Shown: positions 15,833 to 24,041, counted from the first letter of the stretch. The stretch: 35,756 bases of DNA from Methanomicrobium sp. (GCA_017412625.1 JAFPWZ010000061.1:1-35756); one strand, 5' to 3'. Made by a program: numbers and translations. The notes: generated by a model not told the origin, from the letters alone.

Positions 15833-16138
15833 CTGCCGGCGGTTTGTGAACTGTGTGCCTGCGGTGTGCCTTCAGTATGCTTTTCATGGGCGGACAATCA
15901 GATAGACTCTGTGTCGGTGTTTACGAAGAAGAGGTTGATGTTCGGAGCCGGCGATATCCGCTCCGATCCTAAGTAGTGTGTGACGGATATTGTTGAAGGG
16001 TTGCGAGCCTATTGTTCGGATTATGAGATGAGGGTAAAATGTGTGGGGAGGTTAATGGGTGTTGTTGATGGTGGGGGTGTGAGTAGGATTTGTGAAGTGT
16101 TATCTACCATTTCAGATACCCACAATAATATAAAATAA
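15833..16138 (+). pseudogene. pseG: 3' remnant of pseG (pseudaminate-pathway UDP-sugar hydrolase)
   Basis: Directly after the pseB piece, and in the same frame, lies LPAVCELCACGVPSVCFSWA, then DNQIDSVSVFTKKRLMFGAG, DIRSDPK-stop(TAG 15974-15976)-CVTDIVEGLRAYCSDYEMRV, then GRLMGVVDGGGVSRICEVL. This matches the C-terminal third of PseG: the E-L-C-A-C-G-x-P nucleotide-binding turn, A-D-N-Q, a G-D-x-R segment and the final L-V-D-G-x-G-x-x-R-I. A deletion evidently joined the start of pseB to the end of pseG and removed everything between. The TAG shows further decay. Confidence 0.65.
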
Positions 16139-16191
16139 AATATATCATATTTCACTCCGATACTCAATATAATAATCTAAATACGATAAAC

Positions 16192-17157
16192 ATGGCAAAA
16201 GTAACAATCATCGGCGCTTCCGGAAAAGTGGGTCAGTTCGCCGCATACTCGGTATCGGCAATACCGTACGTAAAAAAACTGCTTCTTTTCGGAAGAAAAG
16301 GTAACGAAGACGTGCTGGAAGGCACAAAATGGGATTTCATCGACAACTTCGCCGCACTCGGACGCGACGTAATGCTCCAATGGAGCTGCGACCCGAAAGA
16401 CCTCGAAGGCTCAGACATCGTCATAATAACGGCGGGAATCCCGCGTCGCGCCGGTCAGGACAGACTCGACCTGGCTAAGCAGAACGCCGTCATAATCGCC
16501 AAATACTCAAAGATGATAGCGGAAAACGCGCCGGACTCAATAATCTTCGTAGTCTCCAACCCCGTCGACGTCATGACCTCGGTTGCGCTGAAATACTCCG
16601 GTTTCCCGCAGAACCGCGTATTCGGTCTGGGAACACACCTTGACTCCATGCGCCTGAAATCCTTCGTCGCGCACCACTTCAAGGTCCATGTCTCGGAGGT
16701 GCACACCCGTATCATCGGAGAACACGGCGCTAGCATGGTGCCGCTGTGGTCCGCGACAACAATCGGCGGTATCCAGATAAGCAATCTGCCGAAATTCGAC
16801 AGCCTGCCGAAAGAAGAGATGGTCCACTGGGTACTTAATGCGGGGTCGCACATCATCGAGAAGAGCGGCGCCACCGTCTACGGACCCGGCGCCGCAATAG
16901 CCACGCTCGTAAAGACCGTGCTCGGCGACGAGAACAGGATTCTCTCGGTCTCGGCATACGTAAAGAGCGAGGTTCACGGCATCGGAAACGTAAGCATCGG
17001 AGTGCCCGCCCGCATCAACAGAAAAGGAGTATTCCCCGTCTCTATTATGATAAGCGAGGACGAGGTCAACCAGTTCAAGATCTCGGTCGAGAAGATTAAA
17101 GCCGCCACCGCCGATGTCATGAACGGTCTTGACGAGAGACTTGCCGCCGAAGAATAA
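16192..17157 (+). CDS. mdh: malate dehydrogenase (MJ0490-like, probably NADP-preferring)
   Basis: 321 residues of the LDH/MDH family. GASGKVG (8-14) binds the dinucleotide. Substrate residues are Arg85 and Arg91 in AGIPRRAGQDR, Asp151 and Arg154 in GLGTHLDSMRLK, and His178 in GEHGASMVPLWS. Arg at the position of Gln in lactate dehydrogenase marks malate/oxaloacetate specificity. Where NAD enzymes have Asp at the end of beta2, this one has Gly34-Arg35 (LFGRKGN), as in the NADP-using Methanocaldococcus enzyme. It likely makes malate for the reductive partial TCA route. An AT-rich promoter region (TAAAATATATCATA near 16136-16149) precedes it; a T6 run at 17182-17187 may end it. Confidence 0.92.
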   Translation: MAKVTIIGASGKVGQFAAYSVSAIPYVKKLLLFGRKGNEDVLEGTKWDFIDNFAALGRDVMLQWSCDPKDLEGSDIVIITAGIPRRAGQDRLDLAKQNAVIIAKYSKMIAENAPDSIIFVVSNPVDVMTSVALKYSGFPQNRVFGLGTHLDSMRLKSFVAHHFKVHVSEVHTRIIGEHGASMVPLWSATTIGGIQISNLPKFDSLPKEEMVHWVLNAGSHIIEKSGATVYGPGAAIATLVKTVLGDENRILSVSAYVKSEVHGIGNVSIGVPARINRKGVFPVSIMISEDEVNQFKISVEKIKAATADVMNGLDERLAAEE

Positions 17158-17238
17158 TTGAAAACAATAAATCATTTGATACTTTTTTGAAAATCCGTGA
17201 AAGATAAAGCACAACGATAAAACACGGAAACTTTAAAG

Positions 17239-17471
17239 AAACTGATACTTTTAAAATGAGAAATTCTTTTCCCGCAACAGAAGAAGGTTTAAACAATTTT
17301 CAGAATCACATTTGGTCGTGATTCTTCAGGTTTGGACAAGCAATTTTTTCTTTTTTTATCTGACCGCCTCCCTCAGTGGTCGTCTGATTAGAAAGTTCTC
17401 ACGAGAGTATATAAATGGACCAAATTCACCCGGGCGTATTGTATAACCGAAAGGTTAGACTGATGCACAAA
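17239..17471 (+). repeat. direct repeat copy 1: promoter plus hairpin unit
   Basis: Unit of about 233 bp repeated 316 bp downstream with high identity (by eye roughly 85-90%). In order: CCCGCAACAGAAGAAGG; stem AGAATCAC-ATTTGGTC-GTGATTCT (17302-17325); stem GACCGC/GTGGTC around CTCCCTCA (17362-17381); GTCTGATTAG; TATA box GAGTATATAAATGG (17405-17418); and about 25 bp later the hairpin TAACC-GAAA-GGTTA (17443-17456). The order upstream box, TATA, hairpin suggests a small RNA gene starting near 17435. Confidence 0.8.
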
Positions 17472-17550
17472 GAGCATGAATGCGAAGCTGAAAGTGAATG
17501 ACTGAATGTGAAGCCGAATGTGAACAGCCGGATGAGAACGGAATTCCAAG

Positions 17551-17787
17551 AAACTTTTAACTTTTTTAAAATGAGAAAAATCTTTTCCCGCAACAGAAGA
17601 AGGTTTAAACAATTTTCAGAATCACATTTGGTCATGATTCTTCAGGTTTGGACAAGCAACTTTATCTTTTCTTATCTGACCGCCTCCCTTAGTGGTCGTC
17701 TGATTAGAAAGTCATCCCGAGAGTATATATATGGACCAAATTCCCCAGGGCGTATTGTATAACCGCGAGGTTAGACTTATGCACAAA
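17551..17787 (+). repeat. direct repeat copy 2: promoter plus hairpin unit
   Basis: Second copy with the same order of parts: stem AGAATCA/TGATTCT (17618-17641), GACCGCCTCCCTTAGTGGTC (17678-17697), TATA GAGTATATATATGG (17721-17734) and hairpin TAACC-GCGA-GGTTA (17759-17772). The tetraloop changes from GAAA to GCGA, both GNRA, while the stem is unchanged. That pattern is expected of a functional RNA hairpin. Confidence 0.8.
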
Positions 17788-18460
17788 ACGTATTGACCCG
17801 GGTATGATGGCGGTATAACAATAAGTGGTCTGAAAATACTGAAAAAATACTTGAAAAGATAACTAAAAAATGCCTAAAAAATACCGGATAAATATCTGAA
17901 AAAAATACCTGAAAAACGGACATAATGTCCGGAATTTTTGTTAAATGATGACTTTTTGGTTTAAATGAAGATTAATACACATCACGTAAAATGAAACGGT
18001 TGGTTTTGGTTTTGGTTTACTTATTTTGTTTCACTTATTTTGATGCTTATTTTCCGGTTTTGTAGGTTGATTTTCCGGTCTTTCAGGATTGGAATTATCG
18101 GTTCTCTGTTTCGGTTATAACGGATATATCATCCGATCGGTTTTTCGGTTTTGGTCATGATAATCGTCTTTTCCGATTATGAGGTTTTTCGGATACTTTA
18201 TCCGATATCAAGGCTTTTAGTTAAATGACTACCAATTTTTCGTTCGTTTTCGTTCGTTTCTGTTTTGTTTCGTTTATTTCGTTCTTTTTCATAATGTCAC
18301 GCTTTGTGTCGTTCCCAACGGACATTAATGATATCAATATGGATGGATGAGACCTTTTCTCGCATAAAAAGGTGATTCAAATGATGTTTGCTGAAGATAA
18401 CCAAAACCTGCCGTCATGTTTTTCTGCACATTATTTTCAGTACAATAACAGTACATGCTT

Positions 18461-18570
18461 TTTCAGACCACCTCCCACTGAACAGTCTATGATAGTCAAT
18501 AGGCCTTTGTACTATATATATTTAATTTGTGGTCGAAATCCTGTCTATGAGCCGACCGCGGAACGAAAAA
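18461..18570 (+). repeat. diverged third unit of the same family
   Basis: CAGACCACCTCCCACTGAAC followed by AGTCTATGATAG and a TATA box CTATATATATTTAA (18512-18525) matches the upstream box, GTCTGAT element and TATA spacing of copies 1 and 2 (47 versus 45 bp from GACC to TATA). Downstream, GTGGTCG pairs with CGACCGC across a 17-base loop (one G-T wobble). Sequence beyond this differs from copies 1 and 2. Confidence 0.5.
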
Positions 18571-18781
18571 AATGGCATACTAAATGACCGAAAAAGTTGA
18601 CAACTATATATTGTTTCGCATGACCCCCGTAAAATGCATCTCTGAAAATATGACGATAATCTCAAAACAAAGGATAAATAAGGCTTTCATTAACAAAACG
18701 AAATTGCCGCACAAAACGTAAAGGGATTAGTGGATTGACAGATATTATGCATCCGTCAATCGTACGGGGGTATTTGCGGCA

Positions 18782-19672
18782 CTATTGTGATGTCTGCTCT
18801 TTTGATATGCAATTACGCTTAACAAATTCAAGAATAACCAGCAGGGCAACTCCCGCAAGGGCACAGACGATAACGGCGGGCGTAAAACCTCCGCTCAGCT
18901 CCACTTTGCCGATTAAAAGGCGGGATGTGCCGATCATAAGACCCGTAAGCATGGCAAGCATCGCGGCATGATAGCGGCTGAGCAGAAATTTGAGCAACTT
19001 CGTGAAACCCAGAATACCCAGAATACCTCCCGCGCTGAATACAATCAGCGGCACTATCTCCATCGTGTGAATACAATTCAGAAGATACTCATACTGATTG
19101 AAGATTAACGTGATGTATGCTCCCGAAATTCCGGGGAGGATCATCGCGCAGAACGCCACCATTCCCGTGATGAAAAGCACGAGGGGAGAGTGGCCGAGCA
19201 TCGCCGGCTCAAGCCCGCCCACAAGATAACCGATTACGAGACCGACCAGTGCCGAGCCGACGACCGCGATTTTATTGCCGCGGGACTCAACGGACCCGAT
19301 CTCCAGAAGAATCAGGACGGCGGAGGCGAGGATGAGCCCGAAGAAGAAGCTGTAGGTAAACGCGGTATAACTCTCAAGGAGCATGGAGATTATCTTCGAT
19401 ACCGTAACCGCGGCAATAACGATACCCGAGACCAGAATGACAAGGAAGAAGAAATCCATGTATTTCAGCTCGGCGACGAACGCTTTTCTGTCCGTAAAAA
19501 ATGTCTTCAGAAGGACGTCGGGACGTATGTTTCCGATTGCCGTCACAAGCCGCTCGTAAATTCCCGTCAGAAGCGCAATCGTGCCCCCCGAAACTCCCGG
19601 GATAATGTCGCAGGCACCCATCAGAAAGCCGCGTACAAGAATTAAAAGATATTCGCTTACGGTTTTATCCAT
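18782..19672 (-). CDS. DUF368 polytopic membrane protein (polyprenyl-phosphate carrier family)
   Basis: 296 residues with eight to ten hydrophobic segments and the DUF368 hallmarks RGFLMGACDIIPGVSGGTIALLTGIYERL near the N-terminus and MVAFCAMILPGISGAYITLI in the middle, two related P-G-x-S-G loops from an inverted repeat fold. Bacterial DUF368 proteins have been identified as recyclers of undecaprenyl phosphate across the membrane. In an archaeon the likely cargo is dolichyl or other polyprenyl phosphate used in glycosylation, which is inference. The start ATG is followed by KTVSEYLLILVRG. A near-palindrome CACGACATATATATGTTCGTG at 19692-19712 covers its promoter. Confidence 0.9.
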   Translation of the reverse strand: MDKTVSEYLLILVRGFLMGACDIIPGVSGGTIALLTGIYERLVTAIGNIRPDVLLKTFFTDRKAFVAELKYMDFFFLVILVSGIVIAAVTVSKIISMLLESYTAFTYSFFFGLILASAVLILLEIGSVESRGNKIAVVGSALVGLVIGYLVGGLEPAMLGHSPLVLFITGMVAFCAMILPGISGAYITLIFNQYEYLLNCIHTMEIVPLIVFSAGGILGILGFTKLLKFLLSRYHAAMLAMLTGLMIGTSRLLIGKVELSGGFTPAVIVCALAGVALLVILEFVKRNCISKEQTSQ

Positions 19673-19691
19673 TCTCTAAGAGATTTACGGT

Positions 19692-19712
19692 CACGACATA
19701 TATATGTTCGTG
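19692..19712. promoter_or_regulatory. TATA-containing near-palindrome before the DUF368 gene
   Basis: CACGA and TCGTG arms flank the symmetric core CATATATATG, with one unpaired base. It lies 20-40 bp before the DUF368 start on the minus strand, so it probably contains the TATA box and may be an operator overlapping it. Confidence 0.45.
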
Positions 19713-19898
19713 AAAAATATCTTCGCGAAAACAGGACAAAGGACAATAATCAGGCATCAATAAAATGGGCATCAAAAGTTAACGGGCATCAATAATAATC
19801 GGGCATCAGTACCCTGCTTCATCAGCAAAACACCTCATAAGAAGTGCCTTTCAGTGGGGGTAACTTTCATCATCTGCCCGAAAACTTACTTTCGCTTA

Positions 19899-19951
19899 GT
19901 TATTTGAGAATTCTACATGATATATATGACTCAGATTGCGACTCAAATAAC
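19899..19951. promoter_or_regulatory. 10-bp inverted repeat flanking the cdc6 TATA box
   Basis: GTTATTTGAG (19899-19908) and CTCAAATAAC (19942-19951) are perfect reverse complements, centred on GATATATATGA (19919-19929). The arrangement suggests a regulator or Cdc6 itself binding either side of the TATA box. The ATG follows 53 bp later. Confidence 0.5.
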
Positions 19952-20004
19952 AGATCCTTAATAAAAACAGATCCTTAATTACAGTATAACTCATAAAATT
20001 CTTC

Positions 20005-21129
20005 ATGAAAAAAGACCTGCTTATGTGGGATGAGACTCTCTTTCGCGACATTGAGGTATTCGAGATAGACTACATGCCCGAGCAGTTCGATTTTCGCGAC
20101 AATCAGATACGGGAACTCGCAATAAACGTCAAACCCGGACTTGCGGGGGCAAGACCGCTCAACACAATCTGCAAGGGACTTCCGGGCACAGGAAAGACCA
20201 CAACGGTAAAGATGCTCTTCGCCGACATCGAAGAGAAGACAAAGAAGATAATCCCTGTCTACATAAACTGTCAGATAGACAATACAAAGTTCGCAATTTT
20301 TTCGCAGATCTACAAAAAACTCACGAAACGACCCCCGCCGGCATCGGGAACGTCCTTCAAGAATCTCTTCGATCAGGTCTGCAAGATTCTCTCCGACAAA
20401 GATGCCGTGCTGCTCGTCTGCCTCGACGATGCCAACTACCTCCTCTACGAAAAGGAGATAAGCAATGTCCTTTACACGCTTCTGCGGTCGCATGAGGCAA
20501 ACGAAGGTGTCAGAATCGGCGTCATCACAATCATCTCGGACATGACCGTCGATCTCATGCAGGAAGTCGACAACCGCGTCGCCTCGGTATTCAGACCCTC
20601 CGAGATCTACTTCGCGCCCTACAGCGAGAGCGAGATAAGCGAGATCTTAAACCAGCGCGTCATGCAGGGGCTCTATCCGGGAGTTCTCTCATCCGATATC
20701 TTCGAGCTCATCGTGGAGCAGACCATGAAGAGCGGCGACCTCCGCGTCGGAATCGATCTGCTCAAGCGCTCGGCTCTGAATGCGGAGAAGGACGCCAGAA
20801 AGGAGATTGTAAAGGACGACGTCTGCCGCGCATATCTCATCTCGAAATATCTGCACCTCTCAAGCAGTGTAAAGACCCTCTCGGATGAGGAGAAAGGGCT
20901 TTTGAAAGCAATTGCCCTGATGTCTCAGAAGGAGAAGGAGATGAATGCGGGGGCGGTCTTTGACGAACTCAAAGATTCTCTCAAGATAGGATATACAAGG
21001 TATTCCGAGATACTCAAGAAATTCGACTCGATGCGTCTCATAAATCTCAACTACAAGGAAGGCAAGGGACGAACGCGGCTGATTACACTGCGCTACGACC
21101 CCTCCCGCATCATCGAGATTCTCGGCTGA
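20005..21129 (+). CDS. cdc6: Orc1/Cdc6 replication initiator ATPase
   Basis: 374 residues, normal for archaeal Orc1/Cdc6. AAA+ domain: Walker A GLPGTGKT (58-65), Walker B LLVCLDDA (136-143), sensor-1 region VITIISD, and GDLRVGIDLLKRSA as sensor 2 with its arginine. The C-terminal winged helix starts about residue 290 (LSDEEKGLLKAIALMSQKE). It recognises origin boxes and loads MCM. The N-terminus (MWDETLFRDIEVFEIDYMPE) is typical. No origin box is obvious in its own upstream spacer, although one like it lies at 32.5 kb. Start is supported by family N-termini and the preceding TATA/IR element. Confidence 0.93.
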   Translation: MKKDLLMWDETLFRDIEVFEIDYMPEQFDFRDNQIRELAINVKPGLAGARPLNTICKGLPGTGKTTTVKMLFADIEEKTKKIIPVYINCQIDNTKFAIFSQIYKKLTKRPPPASGTSFKNLFDQVCKILSDKDAVLLVCLDDANYLLYEKEISNVLYTLLRSHEANEGVRIGVITIISDMTVDLMQEVDNRVASVFRPSEIYFAPYSESEISEILNQRVMQGLYPGVLSSDIFELIVEQTMKSGDLRVGIDLLKRSALNAEKDARKEIVKDDVCRAYLISKYLHLSSSVKTLSDEEKGLLKAIALMSQKEKEMNAGAVFDELKDSLKIGYTRYSEILKKFDSMRLINLNYKEGKGRTRLITLRYDPSRIIEILG

Positions 21130-21224
21130 GATTTTGCACAGATTTCGGGCTGAAAAAACGTTTATTTCATTTAACAATACTTATCTATTTTGTTGATTTA
21201 ATCTACTTGAAAGAGGAATACTCT

Positions 21225-22172
21225 ATGATAAGTGTTAACGAACTTGCTCTTGACATCTTTGAGGAACTCGCCGAGTACCCCGAAGATTACAATGTAGAAT
21301 TACACGAACTGGACAACGGTGCACGCATTGTTGACTGCGGTGTAAACGCAAAAGGCGGATACCTTGCGGGAAAGCGCTTTACCGAGATCTGTATGGGCGG
21401 ACTTGCCGAGGTCTCATTCAGAAACGGCAACATCAACGGCGTTCCGATGCCGTTCATCGACATCAATACCGACTTTCCGGCAATCTCCTGTCTCGGTTCG
21501 CAGAAAGCGGGCTGGACGGTCAAGGTCGGCAACTTCTTTGCAATGGGAAGCGGACCGGCACGTGCTCTCTCGCTGATGCCGAAACACACCTTCGAAGTCA
21601 TCGAATACGAAGATGACTGCGACTGCGCCGTAATCTGTCTTGAATCCGACAAACTGCCGACCGCGGACGTCATGGACGAGATCGCAAAGAAATGCAAAGT
21701 CGAGCCCTCAAACGTCTGCGCGGTTGTTGCACCGACGGCGTCGATTGTAGGCTCCATTCAGGTCTCCGGACGCTGCGTCGAGACGGCAATCTACAAGCTC
21801 AACGAGCTCGGTTTTGACACGAAGAAGATTCAGGCGGCAATGGGAACGGCACCTATTCCGCCGGTAAAGAAGGATTCCACACGTGCAATGGGCTGCACAA
21901 ACGATGCGACAATCTACCACGGTCAGATATATCTTACAATGAGAGCACCCGAGATTGTCGATTACCTTGACAAGATTCCGTCCTGCAAGTCCTCATCCTA
22001 CGGAGAGCCGTTCTATGACACATTCAAGGCAGCAGGCTTTGATTTCTATAAGATTGACACATCACTCTTCTCACCCGCGGAAGTCATCATCAACGAACTC
22101 ACCGAGGGCAAGGTCTACAGAACAGGCAGTGTCAACCCCGAAGTTACTCTCAAGTCCTTCGGACTTCTCTGA
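21225..22172 (+). CDS. mch: methenyl-tetrahydromethanopterin cyclohydrolase
   Basis: Interconverts 5-formyl- and 5,10-methenyl-H4MPT, the third carbon step of CO2 reduction to methane. Family signatures along the 315 residues: ELDNGARIVDCGV, GGYLAGKRFTEICMGGLAEV, PFIDINTDFPAISCLGSQKAGW, FFAMGSGPARAL, VVAPTASIVGSIQVSGR, MGTAPIPPV and the C-terminal SPAEVIINELTEGKVYRTGSVNP. I start it at ATG 21225 because GAGG at 21213-21216 lies eight bases before it and family proteins begin MISVNE; the upstream TTG would add six residues. It is monocistronic and highly codon-biased, as expected for an abundant enzyme. Strong evidence that the organism is a methanogen or close relative. Confidence 0.97.
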   Translation: MISVNELALDIFEELAEYPEDYNVELHELDNGARIVDCGVNAKGGYLAGKRFTEICMGGLAEVSFRNGNINGVPMPFIDINTDFPAISCLGSQKAGWTVKVGNFFAMGSGPARALSLMPKHTFEVIEYEDDCDCAVICLESDKLPTADVMDEIAKKCKVEPSNVCAVVAPTASIVGSIQVSGRCVETAIYKLNELGFDTKKIQAAMGTAPIPPVKKDSTRAMGCTNDATIYHGQIYLTMRAPEIVDYLDKIPSCKSSSYGEPFYDTFKAAGFDFYKIDTSLFSPAEVIINELTEGKVYRTGSVNPEVTLKSFGLL

Positions 22173-22180
22173 GTTCTCCA

Positions 22181-22203
22181 ATTACATTTTTACACCTTTT
22201 TTG
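22181..22203 (+). terminator. T-tract terminator of mch
   Basis: ATTACATTTTTACACCTTTTTT starts 9 bases after the mch stop, with T runs of five and six spaced by ACACC. Confidence 0.6.
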
Positions 22204-22276
22204 CGGCAATTAACCGATTTATACGTATCCGAAAAAATTCAGAAGAATTAAAATTCTCCGATGTCAATTCTATTTC

Positions 22277-23281
22277 ATGAGCCGGTTTATGTCATATGCG
22301 GTATGTCTTGCCGCGCTGCTTCTGTTATCCGCCGCCGTATGCGGCTGCGTTTCGGGATCGGGCAAGGCAACGGATACGGGAACGGATAAGGTAACGGATA
22401 AGGGCAACGTCGTCAGTCCGGGAGACGGCGGCGGAAAAGGCGACGCAAAAGTCACGGATATCGGTGCCATCGTCGTAGAGCGTTCGGGCATCATCAAAAT
22501 ACCCGCATTTGAGATCAATCCCGAAGATGTAATCTGCGAGAACATAATCTCGCCTTCCATACTGATAGATGACGGATTATACCCGATGATTGATTTCGAG
22601 ATGTCTTTCATCACGGTATCGCCGAATCACGAGACGCCCCTGCATCTCCTGAAGGATACCTGCGAGTCGATATACATCACCTCGGGCACCGCGGATATGC
22701 TTATTAACGACAGGTTAATGACCGCAGACGCGGGAACTCTCGTCTATGTCCCCATGAACACGCCGATGTCGGTAAGAAACAACGGCACGGGCGATCTCAA
22801 ATATATCTCGATAACCAATCCGCCTTACGATCCGGCAAACGAGATCCTTGAGAACAACAGCGAATACGGGATACTGCGGTTAAAATCCGAGAATGCGACC
22901 GCCTTCATAATCGACGACATTAAGCAGGATACATTCTTCAGTGACGTCAGCGTCAGGAACCTGATAAATCCGGCAATACTTAAGGAATACAATCAAAATT
23001 ACACAATCGGATGCGGAATTGCATATGTCACGATTCCGAAAGGTTCCGGAACCGATCCGCATGTTATCGAAGGAACGACCGAAGTGGATCAGATTTTGAA
23101 AGGTAAGGGCGAGATCGTCGTTAATTCCAAGATTATGTCCTTTAAAGAGGGGGATACCGTGTATATTCAATCGGGTGCCCATCAGGGTGTTACCAATACG
23201 GGATCGGAAGATCTGATCTTTCTTGCGGTTACCTACCCGCCTTATGATCCTTCTGCGGATTCGTCGGTAAAGAGAGACTGA
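22277..23281 (+). CDS. secreted bicupin lipoprotein
   Basis: 334 residues. An N-terminal signal, MSYAVCLAALLLLSAAVCGC, ends in a lipobox (S-A-A-V-C or V-C-G-C), so a lipid-anchored or exported protein is likely. A Gly/Lys/Asp-rich linker (28-60) follows. Two cupin domains: about 100-185 (FITVSPNHETPLHLLKDTCE, then VYVPMNTPMSVRN) and about 245-325 (VTIPKGSGTDPHVIEGTTEV, then VYIQSGAHQGVTN). Each ends in a matching strand (YISITNPPYDPA and FLAVTYPPYDPS), showing an internal duplication. Metal ligands are only partly kept (His118 or so; His in GAHQG), so ligand binding rather than catalysis may be its role. It is first of three exported genes; ATG 22289 is an alternative start. Confidence 0.8.
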   Translation: MSRFMSYAVCLAALLLLSAAVCGCVSGSGKATDTGTDKVTDKGNVVSPGDGGGKGDAKVTDIGAIVVERSGIIKIPAFEINPEDVICENIISPSILIDDGLYPMIDFEMSFITVSPNHETPLHLLKDTCESIYITSGTADMLINDRLMTADAGTLVYVPMNTPMSVRNNGTGDLKYISITNPPYDPANEILENNSEYGILRLKSENATAFIIDDIKQDTFFSDVSVRNLINPAILKEYNQNYTIGCGIAYVTIPKGSGTDPHVIEGTTEVDQILKGKGEIVVNSKIMSFKEGDTVYIQSGAHQGVTNTGSEDLIFLAVTYPPYDPSADSSVKRD

Positions 23282-23319
23282 AAGTAACGGTAAAAAGTAA
23301 CGGGATAAAAGTAACGGAT

Positions 23320-23994
23320 ATGGCGGATACAAAATCGGATAAATACTGTCGGGAATACTGTCGGGACGAGGGTATGACCGTGCTGGAACTGATCCTCATA
23401 ATCGCGGCGGCATTCATCATCGTTTACGTGTTATTGGGAGCTGTTTCCTCGAATACGCCGTCCGAATCGGCTGCGGGCAATGCCCCCGGCGGCATCATAG
23501 GGGATTTCGAGTCCTCCCTGGAGAACGTTCTTGTCCGCAACGGTCCCAGTTACGGGATGCAGGATATCTCCGGAAATCTCTATGATGTCGATATTTATTC
23601 CTACGGAGTGCACCCCGACGAGCTCGGAAGTGCTGCCGTTTCCATTAAACTGGTGGCAATGAGCGGTGAGAGAATTGATTTCAACAGCGCCGATCTCGTG
23701 TTTAAATACGGCAATGATACCGAATGGCTTACATATTCGGCCGAGCAGCCGCTGACGCCGGGTCACTGGGTCATTGTCGAACGCGGTTCCGTGATTCCGT
23801 TCCACAAAGCCAACGGCGACGATATCCTCGAGAATAACGAGATGTTTACTCTGGTCGCAAATCCGGCAATTACCGTTCCCGCGAACGGGGTCTTTGAGCT
23901 GACGCTGAATACGAACACGAACCGGGCTTTCGATATGAAGTTCGGCGTTCCCCCGGAGATAAGAGAATACAATGTAGTCAAACTTCTGGTCTGA
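23320..23994 (+). CDS. type IV pilin / archaellin-like exported protein
   Basis: 224 residues. A charged leader ending CRDEG is followed by MTVLELILIIAAAFIIVYVL, a class III (prepilin) signal with cleavage predicted after Gly18 and Glu at mature position +5, which is the bacterial pilin rule and is less usual for archaellins. The remainder looks like an archaellin-type beta sandwich: AAVSIKLVAMSGERIDFNSA, DILENNEMFTLVANP, and PANGVFELTLNTNTNRAFDM up to the terminal NVVKLLV. Two cysteines (10, 14) lie in the leader. It sits between the lipoprotein and an OB-fold membrane protein, with spacings of 38 and 47 bp, so probably one operon. Assembly genes are not in the window. Confidence 0.75.
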   Translation: MADTKSDKYCREYCRDEGMTVLELILIIAAAFIIVYVLLGAVSSNTPSESAAGNAPGGIIGDFESSLENVLVRNGPSYGMQDISGNLYDVDIYSYGVHPDELGSAAVSIKLVAMSGERIDFNSADLVFKYGNDTEWLTYSAEQPLTPGHWVIVERGSVIPFHKANGDDILENNEMFTLVANPAITVPANGVFELTLNTNTNRAFDMKFGVPPEIREYNVVKLLV

Positions 23995-24041
23995 CGGGCA
24001 GTATTTTTGTATAGGGACAGGTTTTTTCGGGACAGGTTTAC

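Larger units (their letters stand above)
17158..18781. other. 1.6-kb spacer carrying repeated promoter and stem-loop units
   Basis: No convincing protein gene. It holds two near-identical units (17239-17471 and 17551-17787), a diverged third unit (about 18461-18570), and between them 17.9-18.35 kb of T/G-rich low-complexity DNA with runs such as GGTTTTGGTTTTGGTTTA. The only longer frame, 17508-17762, starts in the linker and crosses copy 2. In copy 1 the same sequence is shifted by an indel in ATGAGAAATTC versus ATGAGAAAAATC, so no protein is conserved between copies. Confidence 0.7.
19673..20004. other. DUF368/cdc6 divergent spacer with repeats
   Basis: Holds the DUF368 promoter, four copies of a GGGCATCA/AGGCATCA word at about 19751-19809 spaced about 17 bp, an inverted repeat around the cdc6 TATA box, and a direct repeat ACAGATCCTTAAT twice at 19950-19980. 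No gene, and no convincing origin recognition box despite the adjoining cdc6. Confidence 0.55.

Noticed and set aside
16537-17214. 225-codon minus-strand frame over malate dehydrogenase
   Set aside because: Shadow of mdh; the plus-strand enzyme has all its catalytic residues.
17508-17762. 84-codon frame in repeat copy 2
   Set aside because: It begins in the linker, and the equivalent sequence in copy 1 is frameshifted, so no protein is conserved.
19840-19870. TTTCAGTGGGGGTAAC before cdc6 as an origin box
   Set aside because: It has the G block, but the TCCA-x-TGGAAA dyad is missing, so it does not meet the ORB pattern.
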